From assembly GCF_032813545.1 (NCBI RefSeq), contig NZ_CP136520.1, forward strand, positions 1,358,001 to 1,422,000: DNA of 64,000 nt, written 5' to 3'. Position numbers and translations under genes: made by a program. Of this stretch, positions 8,089-16,305 are shown one piece after another. Numbering within the stretch: position 1 is the stretch's first letter; each line of letters starts with the position of its first letter. Below the pieces are notes generated by a model. It was not told where the DNA came from, did not search any database, and saw only the letters and a program-made list of their open reading frames with translations. Origin of the DNA: Nodosilinea sp. E11 (lineage in GTDB: Bacteria > Cyanobacteriota > Cyanobacteriia > Phormidesmidales > Phormidesmidaceae).

Positions 8089-8874
8089 TTATTCATTGAG
8101 ACTTGACCGATCGCCATCGCCGCAGTGCTCGTTGTTGATGTCGCCATTGGCCATGCGGGTATTGCAAAAGCGGGCGGTGCTGAGGTCGGTGCGGGTCAAC
8201 CGGGCTCGCAGTAGGTCGGCATTGGTCAGGTCAACACCGGCTAACGACGCATCCCGAATCAGGGCTTCGCGCAGGTCAGCGCCCGTCAGATCGGCTCCGT
8301 CTAGGCGAGCGCCGATGAGGTCGGCACGATAAAATTGGCCGTTGGTGAGGCTGGCATTGGTCAGGTCGGTGTTCGATAGGCTGGCCTGGGCGAAGGTGGC
8401 CCCGTCTAAGCGACTGCCGCTGAGATCGCTACCGTACCAATTGCTGCTGCGGGCCTCGGCGTTCTCTAGGTTGACGTTGGCGGCATTTACCTCCACCAGG
8501 CGGGCTTGGGTGAGAATAGCCCCGCTCAGGTTGGCCTCAGCCAGGTTGGCCCGCGAGAGATCGGCCTCGCTCAGCACAGCCTGGGACAGATTGGCTCGTC
8601 CCAGATCGGTTTGGGTCATCTGCGCCCTGGGCAATCGGGCCTGGCGCAGGTTGGCTCCGGCCAGGGTAGCGTTGGTCAGATCGGCATTGTCGAGATTAGC
8701 CCGAGACAGCACGGCCCCACTGAGGTCGCAGGCTATACAGTTGCGGCTAATCAAAAACTGCCGGAGCTGGTCGTTGGCGGCCCCCGGCGCTGCCATCAGC
8801 CCCAAACCAGCTACCAGACCAATGGCCAGCTGGCTTCGGTTCAGGCTCCGACGGGTTTGGGTGCAGCGTGCCAT
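8089..8874 (-). CDS. Exported pentapeptide-repeat protein
   Basis: A 261-residue protein. Residues 1-33 look like a signal peptide: Arg-rich start, hydrophobic stretch IGLVAGLGLMAA, then APGAA-ND as a likely cleavage zone. The mature part starts with a short segment containing a CxxC pair (NCIAC). An almost unbroken series of A(D/N)LxX pentapeptides follows to about residue 245, predicting a right-handed quadrilateral beta-helix. Cyanobacteria encode many such proteins, often in the periplasm or thylakoid lumen, and mostly without known function. The gene is convergent with dnaE-C and divergent from the gene at 9042. The long frames on the opposite strand are by-products of its repetitive codons. 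Confidence 0.85.
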   Translation of the reverse strand: MARCTQTRRSLNRSQLAIGLVAGLGLMAAPGAANDQLRQFLISRNCIACDLSGAVLSRANLDNADLTNATLAGANLRQARLPRAQMTQTDLGRANLSQAVLSEADLSRANLAEANLSGAILTQARLVEVNAANVNLENAEARSSNWYGSDLSGSRLDGATFAQASLSNTDLTNASLTNGQFYRADLIGARLDGADLTGADLREALIRDASLAGVDLTNADLLRARLTRTDLSTARFCNTRMANGDINNEHCGDGDRSSLNE

Positions 8875-9041
8875 AGAGTAGTATCCCTAAAAAATAGGCC
8901 CAGAATCTAAGATCAAGTCTATAGATTGCTTCTACAATGTGTCAGCATCTTTTGCCTTCAGCAGGAGTTTGAACCAGCAAAGTATGGTTCTGATCTCTCT
9001 GGCTGCTTAGATCTTACTGCTCGCTCTGGTAGTTCGACGTC

Positions 9042-10850
9042 ATGGCATCTACACCGGCATCTTCGCCCCTTAGTTCTCGGCGACGGCAACTACCTAGGTC
9101 AAACCGCCAGGTCAAGCCGTGGGAATGGGTGTGGCTCACTCTGTGGGTGCTTTTGCTGACTGGGTCAGGGGTGTTTTGCGGCTGGGCGCTGATGTGGCTA
9201 ACCCGAATTCCGCCGCTGCCCGACTGTGAGCAAATTACCCCGTTTCACTCGTCGAGTGACCTGCTCTACTGTGCCAAGGCCCAAGCCCGCACCGGGGAAC
9301 CCAACAGCTTGGTGCAGTCGGTGCTGCTGACGGCCAACTGGTCCAAAACCCATTCCCAGTACGAAGAGTCTCAAGAAATTTTGACCGATGCTTCGGAGCA
9401 GCTCTTGGTGCTGGCTAACCGCTGGGCTCAGGCAGGCAAGCTCGACGACGCCGTGGCGCTAGCCGAAAAAATCCCCCTCGATACCCCCCTGAGGAATCCT
9501 GCCCAGGCGGTCATTTTTGAGTGGCGACAAGACTGGCAGCAGGGCCAGGCGATTGAAGCCAAACTCAGGCCCGCTCTGGCCGCCAGCGACTGGGAACTCG
9601 CGAGAGGGTATCTACAAGAATTCAAAACCCTCAAGAGCGACTACTGGCTGGACACCCGCTACCTGCGCTGGCAGCGGCAGCTTCAGATCGAACGGCAGGC
9701 CTGGGATCAGCTCTTGCAGGCCCGCGCCTTGGCAGGCACTAACCAGATCGACAATTTGGCTCAGGCAGTGGTGCTGGCGCGATCGATCGACCTGCGCAGC
9801 CAGGTATGGCAGGCCGCCGAAAACGATGTCGATCGCTGGAGCAAGACCGTTTTAGATGTCGCCCTCCAGCGCTGGCAGGTGGGCAATCGCACCAGTGCCC
9901 TAGAGCTGGCTAGCGTTGTCCCCCCCGGCCCCCAGTGGGCAGGAGCCGACCAGGAGCTGCTGCACCTCAGCCACGCCCAGCGCCTGGCCAGCCAGGCCGA
10001 ACCTACGGGCGAGGGGTTGGCCCCCCGCTATAGCCATCTGTTTAGTCTGATGGAAGCCACCCATGCGATCGCACAGCTGCCGGAGGGCAGTCCTTACGCA
10101 GTGGCGGAGCTAACCCCAGCAGAGCAGTGGCAAGAACAGTTGATCGATCTCAGGCGGCTGAAGTTTAGCGACCTTGTTGCCAGACTAGGGCAGCGCCTTA
10201 CCTACAACTGGGCCATGTATCAGGCCCAGCAGGTAGAGGTAGATCGCCCCCGGCGCATTCAGGGCCAAACCCTAGTCGCTCAGTGGCAGGCTAACATTCA
10301 GCGGATTGAAGACCGGCCCGTTTTGGCTGAAGCCCGCAATCTGGCCCGACCGGGCACTATTCCTGCCCTCGAAACGGCGATCGCCAAGGCCGAAGAGATT
10401 GAGCTAGGGAGAGCCCTGCGAGTAGAGGCTCAAACCCTGGTAGCTGGGTGGCAACAAGAAATTCAGGTGATCGAAGACCGACCGATTCTCGATGCCGCCG
10501 TGGCGCTGGCCGATGACGGGAATTTGCGCGAGGCGATCAGCGAAGCCCTCAAAATTGCCCCTGGCCGTGCCCTTCACAGCCGCGCCCAGGGGCTAGTAGA
10601 CGAGTGGACGGCGTCGATTCAAATTGCTGAAGACAAGCCGATTCTCGATCGCGCCAAGAATCTGGCCTACAGTGGCAGCCTGTCGGCGGCGATCAACCTG
10701 GCGGGCCAGATTGCGTCGGGTCGGGCGCTGTCGGGAGAAGCCCAAGCGGCGATCGCCCTTTGGAAAGCCGAGCGCGCCTATATCTGGTCGATTTGGGAGG
10801 CCGAGGGTAGGCCCACTCCCGGCGGATCTTCGACAGCAGACTCAGAATGA
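9042..10850 (+). CDS. Membrane-anchored helical-repeat protein of unknown function
   Basis: A 602-residue protein. One transmembrane segment lies near residues 30-52, after a basic N-terminus, so most of the chain is probably outside the cytoplasm. The rest is alpha-helical and rich in Trp, Gln and Ala. Residues ~408-575 hold three successive ~53-residue units with the pattern AQxLVxxW, (I/A)ED(R/K)P(I/V)L, an LA-(x)-G turn, and GRAL. These look like TPR-type or similar hairpin repeats. Its last four bases overlap the start of the receiver-DUF3685 gene (ATGA), so the two are almost certainly cotranscribed and may act together. I do not recognise an enzyme domain. Confidence 0.75.
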   Translation: MASTPASSPLSSRRRQLPRSNRQVKPWEWVWLTLWVLLLTGSGVFCGWALMWLTRIPPLPDCEQITPFHSSSDLLYCAKAQARTGEPNSLVQSVLLTANWSKTHSQYEESQEILTDASEQLLVLANRWAQAGKLDDAVALAEKIPLDTPLRNPAQAVIFEWRQDWQQGQAIEAKLRPALAASDWELARGYLQEFKTLKSDYWLDTRYLRWQRQLQIERQAWDQLLQARALAGTNQIDNLAQAVVLARSIDLRSQVWQAAENDVDRWSKTVLDVALQRWQVGNRTSALELASVVPPGPQWAGADQELLHLSHAQRLASQAEPTGEGLAPRYSHLFSLMEATHAIAQLPEGSPYAVAELTPAEQWQEQLIDLRRLKFSDLVARLGQRLTYNWAMYQAQQVEVDRPRRIQGQTLVAQWQANIQRIEDRPVLAEARNLARPGTIPALETAIAKAEEIELGRALRVEAQTLVAGWQQEIQVIEDRPILDAAVALADDGNLREAISEALKIAPGRALHSRAQGLVDEWTASIQIAEDKPILDRAKNLAYSGSLSAAINLAGQIASGRALSGEAQAAIALWKAERAYIWSIWEAEGRPTPGGSSTADSE

Positions 10851-12901
10851 CGGCGGCCCCCCTGCGACTCATGCTAGTGGACGAAGACCCGGTATTTCGC
10901 CTGGGTCTACGCATTTGGCTGGAGCAAACCGCCGGCTACGAGGTGGTGGCCGAGGCTAGCCAAGGAACCGATGCCCTGGCGATTTTGGCCAGCCGCGCCG
11001 CCCTGGGGGCACCGCCGGAGCCGCCCCCAGACTGGCCCCCCGAATCGTCGCCGGACTGGACCGAGGCCTGGGCCACCCCAGACGATGGACCCCAGCCTGA
11101 CCTCGACCTAGTGATTCTCGATCTGGGGTTAGGGGCCGGACGCCCCGACCAGCTGCCGGGGCTGCACCTCTGTGCCGATATTAAAGCCCGCTACCCCACC
11201 CTGCCGGTGCTGGTGCTCAGCGCCCAGGCCGAACCCGTGCTAGAAGCCGCTGCCCAACAGATGGGGGCCGACGGGTTTGGGGCTAGGGGCATGGCCGTGG
11301 GCGACCTGGGTCGGCTAATTCAGCAGTTGGCTGGGCCGAGGCCCGAAATTCCTGCGCCTGACCTTCCTGGGCCTGAAAGTGCTGAACGCGAACAGTCAGG
11401 GCGGTTACCCTCCGCTGCCAGTCCCAACCCCATCCGGCCAGGGCCACGTCCGCCATCGCCCCCGCTGCGAGAGGTGGTCCCCACCGCCATCGCCCCGTCC
11501 GTCGGCCCCTTAACAGCCCTGCGCTTTAACCTGCGGCGATCGTCAGTACAGCAGATTGATGCGGTGATGGCCCAAATTGAGGTCGAGCAGCGCCGGGGGC
11601 GAGGCACCCTGTTGTCGGAGGCGATGCTGGCCGGGCGCTACCGAGAACTCAAAGCCGCCCGCTGGCTGGTGCGTAGACTGCTGGCCACCCCTAGCCTAAG
11701 CAACCCCAGGCCACCGGGCAGGGCCGAACGGCCTGAGCGCGGCCTGGGGGCAAAGAGTATTGCCCCGGCCCAGGGCGGTGGTCGTCCCCCGAGACAGTCT
11801 CCTACCGATGGGCCGGCGGGCGTTCCCGATGAGGCCCTGGTTGCCGCTTCGGGAGCGGCGGCAGTTGCTAGCGATGGTCCCCTAGAGCCGGTGTTTGGCC
11901 AGCGCCTGGCCCTGAACCAGGGCGACCTGGCAACCCTGATATTTGAGCGAGTATTTAACCATCTGCAAGGGTTGCTCGACAACACCAGCGGCATACCGCT
12001 CGAAACCGACATTCTGCGAGATGACAAAAAGCGGGAGCTGCTTTACCTCACCCTGCGCAAGTTCGAAGACGCCCTCGACAACCTGCGTCAGGCTGGGGTG
12101 CCACCGGGGCAGCTAGCCGAAAGCAGCACCTTGGTCCTACAAGACCTGTGGCAGGCCACGGTGACCGACTATTTTGGGCGCTACTACACCCTCCAGGTGG
12201 GTAATCTCGAACAGCCGGTGGTGCCCACCCTACTAGTCGAAGCACCGGTGGTGAAAGCAGCCATTCTCGATCGCTTGCCCCTGGTGCCAATGCTGCTGGG
12301 ACACCTGCTGTTTAACGAACCGATGGTGGTAGACGGGGCGCTTTACGAGGCGGCTACCCCTGAGGCCATAGCCCGTAGCCAGGCGCTGTTAGAGCACCTG
12401 CTGATTCAGATGGCCAACGCCGTGGTGCAGCCGCTGCTCAACCATTTCGCCGATGTGGAGCTGCTCAAAAAGAACCTCTACCAGCGCCGGATGATGACCA
12501 GCCGCGATCTAGAGCGCTTTCGCAACGACCTCTCCTGGCGCTACCGATGGGATGGGCTAATTAACGAACCCAGGGCCATTTTTGAAAGTCAGCATCGGTT
12601 GTTTGGCTTTACCGAACGGGGCATTCAAAGCGACCTGATCTACGTGCCCCGCCGCGACGAGCTAGAGCAGCTCTCGGGGTTACAGCGGGCGGTGACCCTG
12701 GCGGTAGAGGCCCGCGATGCGGTGGCTCCCCGATTTCGCTCGGCGATATCGCTGGTGGGCAGCGGCATTGTGTACGTGCTCACCGATGTGATTGGCCGCG
12801 GCATTGGGCTAATTGGCCGGGGCATTTTGCGAGGGGTAGGGGGTGGCTGGCGCGACCCCCGCTACCGGCGCGATAACCAGGCGGGCGACCTGCGCGAGTA
12901 G
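10847..12901 (+). CDS. Receiver-like domain fused to DUF3685 (Ycf55 family)
   Basis: A 684-residue protein. The N-terminus is a two-component receiver fold with the acidic cluster D12-E13-D14 and a candidate phosphoacceptor D92 (VILDLGLG). D92 lies about 35 residues later than usual because of a Pro-rich insert at residues ~45-82. The conserved Lys after strand 5 appears to be replaced in GARGMA (Arg), so normal phosphorylation signalling is doubtful. A Pro/Arg-rich linker follows at ~160-340, then a DUF3685/Ycf55 region (~350-680). That region is a family found in cyanobacteria and red-algal plastids with no settled function. It starts on an ATGA overlap with the upstream helical-repeat membrane gene, which implies translational coupling. 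Confidence 0.8.
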   Translation: MTAAPLRLMLVDEDPVFRLGLRIWLEQTAGYEVVAEASQGTDALAILASRAALGAPPEPPPDWPPESSPDWTEAWATPDDGPQPDLDLVILDLGLGAGRPDQLPGLHLCADIKARYPTLPVLVLSAQAEPVLEAAAQQMGADGFGARGMAVGDLGRLIQQLAGPRPEIPAPDLPGPESAEREQSGRLPSAASPNPIRPGPRPPSPPLREVVPTAIAPSVGPLTALRFNLRRSSVQQIDAVMAQIEVEQRRGRGTLLSEAMLAGRYRELKAARWLVRRLLATPSLSNPRPPGRAERPERGLGAKSIAPAQGGGRPPRQSPTDGPAGVPDEALVAASGAAAVASDGPLEPVFGQRLALNQGDLATLIFERVFNHLQGLLDNTSGIPLETDILRDDKKRELLYLTLRKFEDALDNLRQAGVPPGQLAESSTLVLQDLWQATVTDYFGRYYTLQVGNLEQPVVPTLLVEAPVVKAAILDRLPLVPMLLGHLLFNEPMVVDGALYEAATPEAIARSQALLEHLLIQMANAVVQPLLNHFADVELLKKNLYQRRMMTSRDLERFRNDLSWRYRWDGLINEPRAIFESQHRLFGFTERGIQSDLIYVPRRDELEQLSGLQRAVTLAVEARDAVAPRFRSAISLVGSGIVYVLTDVIGRGIGLIGRGILRGVGGGWRDPRYRRDNQAGDLRE

Positions 12902-13135
12902 GGGGCTGAGCGATCGCAGGGGCGACTTCGCGACCCAGGTCAACTGGGTAATCACCCACAATTGCCCATTCAAACCACACAAACTCTACCTTTTTTTGGG
13001 ACAATCAGCAGAATGGAACGACTGGCGTGGGCTACATGGGTCAGCTAGCCGTTCTAGTTTGTTAGCGGCATGGCAACGCCGTTCGTCTGCTGATTCTGTC
13101 TTTTTACTTACCCCATAAGGAGTTGGTCAACGCCT

Positions 13136-14683
13136 ATGAAGTTGAGCTTGGCGCTGTTGGCTGAGCCGGTTCTGGCTGGGGCCAGGCGGCTGTTTTGGTT
13201 AAGCACCTGGCTACTGTGGATACCAATGGGGGTATACATTGTTGCGCTAAACCGAGGGCATCACCTAGGACTATTGCAGGGGGCCTTGCTGGTGGTTTCG
13301 GCCATTGGTCTGGTGGTGATCAATATTGAAACCACCGTAGTGGTTTACAGCTGCCGTCGCCCTTACCCCTGGCACCATCGAGGCATGGTACAGCGGTGGG
13401 GGCAGGCCCTGCGGTCCTGGTGCCTTGGGTTCTCCCCTAGAACCGATCGCGCTAGAACTAGGGCCGGGGCCGCAATTTCTGGCCCTAGCCCTTCATGGGT
13501 AGAGCCACCGTCGACAGCCAGCCCGTCGACGGTGCTGCCCCTGGTCTCGATTGTGGTGGCGGCCTACTTGCCCAACGAGCAAGACATCATCGAAGACACC
13601 CTGATTCACTGGCTGACCCAGGTGACTCCCCCGGCCCAGGGTTGGGAAATCATTTTGGCCTACAACACCCCCACGCCGCTGCCGGTGGAGCGTCGACTGC
13701 GGGCGCTGGCGTACCGTCACCCGGCCCTGGTGCTGCTGCCCGTGGACCACAGCCACTCTAAGGCCGAGAACCTGAATGCGGCGTTGCAGATGGTTCGCGG
13801 TGAGATGACCGGCATTTTTGATGCCGATCACCACCCTGCCCCCGACTGTTTGGGGCGGGCCTGGGCCTGGCTCTACCAGGGCCGCTACGATGTCGTCCAA
13901 GGCCGCAATATTATTCGCAATGCCCAAGATAGCTGGCTCACACAGCTGATCGCGGTAGAGTTTGAATGCATCTATGGGGTGAGCCACTACGGGCGATCGC
14001 TGCTGGCCGACACCGCTTTATTTGGCGGCTCCAATGGCTACTGGCGCACGACGGCCCTGCGTCAGCTCGGGTTTCACCACACCCGCCTAACCGAAGACAT
14101 TGACACGACGGTGCGGGGGCTATTGGGGGGTTGTCGCCTGGTGCACGACCCGGCCATTGTCACCACGGAGCTAGCCCCCGATAATCTGCGTGGGCTATGG
14201 TTGCAGCGGCAGCGCTGGAGCCAGGGCTGGCTGGAGGTGGCGGGCCTTTACCTAGGGCGGGTGCTGCGATCGCCCCACCTAGACGCCGCTCAAAAACCCT
14301 ACTGGGCGCTGATGCTGCTGTTTAGCCAAGGCTTTTACCCGCTGGTGTGGCAGGTGGTGCCCATGCTGCTAAGCATTTACATTAGCGATCGCGATCGCGA
14401 CCTCAACTTTGAAACCCTCAACCTGGTGCTGATGGGCCTGTTGACCCTCAGCGTCGTGCTCCAGGTGGCGGTGGCGATGGTGCTGCGCCCAGAGGCATCG
14501 ACCTACACCCGCCGTCACGGACTGTTGTATTGTCTGCTGTCGCCGGTTTACTTTTGGCTGAAGGCACTCATTGGCATGGTGGCCTTGGTCAACCATCTCA
14601 GCGGCAGTCGGGTGTGGCATGTCACTGCCCGCACCAAACGCAAACCCCGCAAGTGGATGCCAGCCCTGCGCGGCGTCAAGTAG
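13136..14683 (+). CDS. Processive family-2 glycosyltransferase (cellulose/hyaluronan synthase-like)
   Basis: A 515-residue membrane GT2. Two transmembrane helices lie at about residues 15-75. A cytosolic GT-A domain follows with the processive signature: D229-A-D231 (metal/nucleotide binding), T319-E-D321 (catalytic base) and Q357-R-Q-R-W361 (acceptor/chain site). Three further hydrophobic segments lie after residue ~385. It resembles bacterial beta-glycan synthases and would extrude a polysaccharide from a UDP-sugar, though the sugar cannot be told from sequence. No PilZ domain is visible. A Shine-Dalgarno AGGAG lies upstream. It is followed by a dispersed repeat and a terminator and does not look like part of an operon. 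Confidence 0.85.
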   Translation: MKLSLALLAEPVLAGARRLFWLSTWLLWIPMGVYIVALNRGHHLGLLQGALLVVSAIGLVVINIETTVVVYSCRRPYPWHHRGMVQRWGQALRSWCLGFSPRTDRARTRAGAAISGPSPSWVEPPSTASPSTVLPLVSIVVAAYLPNEQDIIEDTLIHWLTQVTPPAQGWEIILAYNTPTPLPVERRLRALAYRHPALVLLPVDHSHSKAENLNAALQMVRGEMTGIFDADHHPAPDCLGRAWAWLYQGRYDVVQGRNIIRNAQDSWLTQLIAVEFECIYGVSHYGRSLLADTALFGGSNGYWRTTALRQLGFHHTRLTEDIDTTVRGLLGGCRLVHDPAIVTTELAPDNLRGLWLQRQRWSQGWLEVAGLYLGRVLRSPHLDAAQKPYWALMLLFSQGFYPLVWQVVPMLLSIYISDRDRDLNFETLNLVLMGLLTLSVVLQVAVAMVLRPEASTYTRRHGLLYCLLSPVYFWLKALIGMVALVNHLSGSRVWHVTARTKRKPRKWMPALRGVK

Positions 14684-14720
14684 GCATCGAGTAGGGAGGT
14701 AAACTCTCCAAGGCCATAGC

Positions 14721-14828
14721 TAATACCGAATCCGACCTACAAAACCCCGGTTCAAAACCGGTGCCTCGTAGGGGCATTGCACTGCAATGCCCCTACAAAT
14801 CGGGGATATACAGATAGAATTTAGTTTA
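14721..14828 (+). repeat. MITE-like palindromic repeat, copy B
   Basis: The core is a perfect inverted repeat, GTAGGGGCATTGCA (14768-14781) and TGCAATGCCCCTAC (14783-14796), with a single C between. It is flanked by AAAACCCCGG and CGGGG. The outer ends TAATACCGAATCCGAC and AGAATTTAGTTTA are roughly inverted. It lies 37 bp after the GT2 stop codon. Confidence 0.7.
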
Positions 14829-14849
14829 AGGTAAGCAATTTCTTACTAA

Positions 14850-14887
14850 AAAAATCCCTTCCTTCTACAGTGAAGAAAGGGATTTTT
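14850..14887. terminator. Bidirectional terminator
   Basis: AAAAATCCCTT (14850-14860) and AAGGGATTTTT (14877-14887) form the outer stem, with CTTC/GAAG extending it inward. The A- and T-runs on the two sides make it work in both directions. It serves the GT2 gene on the plus strand and the DUF1328 gene on the minus strand. Confidence 0.8.
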
Positions 14888-14933
14888 CCTCTCAAAGCTA
14901 TCCGGCTTTTACACCATTCACGTCGGTAGATAC

Positions 14934-15098
14934 CTAGGCGCGCTTGAGGAAATTCATGATTAAAGAAATAACAAAGATGGCTAGGAAGATATAGAACAAA
15001 ATTTGAGCAATACCTGCGGCGGCACCAGCCACACCGCTAAAGCCAAAGAAGGCGGCGATTAAGGCTACAACCAGAAAAATAATTGCATAACGCAGCAT
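14934..15098 (-). CDS. DUF1328 family small membrane protein
   Basis: A 54-residue protein beginning [20 protein letters not shown] and ending with LKRA. It has two hydrophobic helices joined by a [10 protein letters not shown] linker, the pattern of the DUF1328 (YtjA-like) family of small stress-associated membrane proteins common in bacteria. The start is fixed by AGGAG 8 nt upstream of the ATG. The stop is TAG at 14934-14936. The gene ends 47 bp before a bidirectional terminator. Its exact molecular role is not known. Confidence 0.85.
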   Translation of the reverse strand: MLRYAIIFLVVALIAAFFGFSGVAGAAAGIAQILFYIFLAIFVISLIMNFLKRA

Positions 15099-15284
15099 GG
15101 CGGTTCTCCTAAATGGAATGGAAAGATTGGGGGGTAAGCCGTAAAGCTAACGCCCCCATTATCCAGATTTGAACCTACTGCCACATCTGCCCCTTGGTTG
15201 GGTTCAGGCATCACTTTGGGCAAGAAAAGGAACCCCTATCCCTGTCTTTGGGTAGTTGTAAAGGGAAATACATTGCCCCACGGT

Positions 15285-16277
15285 CTAATGCGATTGAAAG
15301 ATATTCTGCACCATCTGGCGATCGCTGCCCATTGCAGCTCGATCCAGATCTTCGATTTCTCCGGCGTCGAGCCGCCAGCCCAGAGCACCAGTGTTTTGCT
15401 TGGCCTGAGCCAACGATTTTGCCCCTGGAATCGGGATGGTGCCCTTGCACAGGCACCAGTTGAGGGCAACCTGGGCCGCCGTTTTTTGGCGGTGGGTGGC
15501 GATCGCCGTCACCGTATCCAGCAGCGGCTGAATCTTCGGCAGCAGCTGGCGAAACAGCAACCCACGCAATCCTGAGGGAAACGGCCCCTGAGCCGAGTAT
15601 TTTCCCGTTAACAAACCCAGGGCCAGGGGGCTGTAGGCAATCAGCCGAATGCCCAGTTCGTCGCAGAGATCCTTCAGGCCCAGCTCGGTCACCGGGTAGG
15701 TTGACAGCAGCGAATACTGCACTTGCAGGGTAGCAATGGTCAGCCCCCGCGACTGCAACCGCTGGTGGGCTAGCTTCAGCCGCTTGGGACCAAAGTTTGA
15801 CAGGCCAATGGCCCGCACCTGGCCCTGGGCAGCCAGATCCATCAGGCCGTCGAGAAAGGGGCCTTCCTGCCAGGGGGCGTAGTTGGCGGTAGACCAATGC
15901 ATTTGGGCCAGGTCGATGGGGCGACCCAGGCGCTGGGCCGAAGCCCGCCCGGCGCTGACCACCGAGCCAGCGGTCAATCGCCAGGGGTAGGCGGCTAGCT
16001 TTGTGGCCAGGCACAGAGTATCGCGGTGGGGTCCGGTGTAGGTCTTAGCGAACTGCCCCAACAATGCTTCACTGCGACCCTTGAGTCGCCCGGTGCCGTA
16101 GGAGTCGCCACTGTCAAACAGGGTGACGCCGTGGCTGAGACAGTGATCAAACACCCGCTGCAGCTCGTCATCCATACTCGGGTCGTAGCCCCACAGCAGC
16201 CGGTTGCCCCAGGCCCAGGTGCCGCACCCCATCTCGGGCAAAACAAGGGGGGGTAGAGCAGGGGGGGCAGCAGTCAT
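15285..16277 (-). CDS. Aldo/keto reductase
   Basis: A 330-residue cytosolic NAD(P)H-dependent oxidoreductase with a TIM barrel. The catalytic tetrad is visible: D55 and Y60 (DSGDSYGTG), K93 (LATKLA) and H127 (QMHW). The NADP-binding end carries IPIPGAKS near residue 285. This is close to the plant/cyanobacterial branch of AKRs, with GLSNFGPKRL after strand 6. The substrate is not predictable. The gene lies 29 bp upstream of the start-side neighbour's stop region and reads in the same direction as the DUF1400 hydrolase, but separate promoters are likely. Confidence 0.88.
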   Translation of the reverse strand: MTAAPPALPPLVLPEMGCGTWAWGNRLLWGYDPSMDDELQRVFDHCLSHGVTLFDSGDSYGTGRLKGRSEALLGQFAKTYTGPHRDTLCLATKLAAYPWRLTAGSVVSAGRASAQRLGRPIDLAQMHWSTANYAPWQEGPFLDGLMDLAAQGQVRAIGLSNFGPKRLKLAHQRLQSRGLTIATLQVQYSLLSTYPVTELGLKDLCDELGIRLIAYSPLALGLLTGKYSAQGPFPSGLRGLLFRQLLPKIQPLLDTVTAIATHRQKTAAQVALNWCLCKGTIPIPGAKSLAQAKQNTGALGWRLDAGEIEDLDRAAMGSDRQMVQNIFQSH

Positions 16278-16305
16278 AGGGTAGCGAAGCGTAAGGGCAA
16301 TTCCA

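Noticed and set aside
8069-8910. Long plus-strand frames opposite the pentapeptide gene
   Set aside because: They are antisense by-products of the repetitive pentapeptide codons; the minus-strand frame has the signal peptide and the repeat.
12843-13118. Plus-strand frame in the gap between the DUF3685 and GT2 genes
   Set aside because: It overlaps the end of the DUF3685 gene out of frame and has no recognisable motif.
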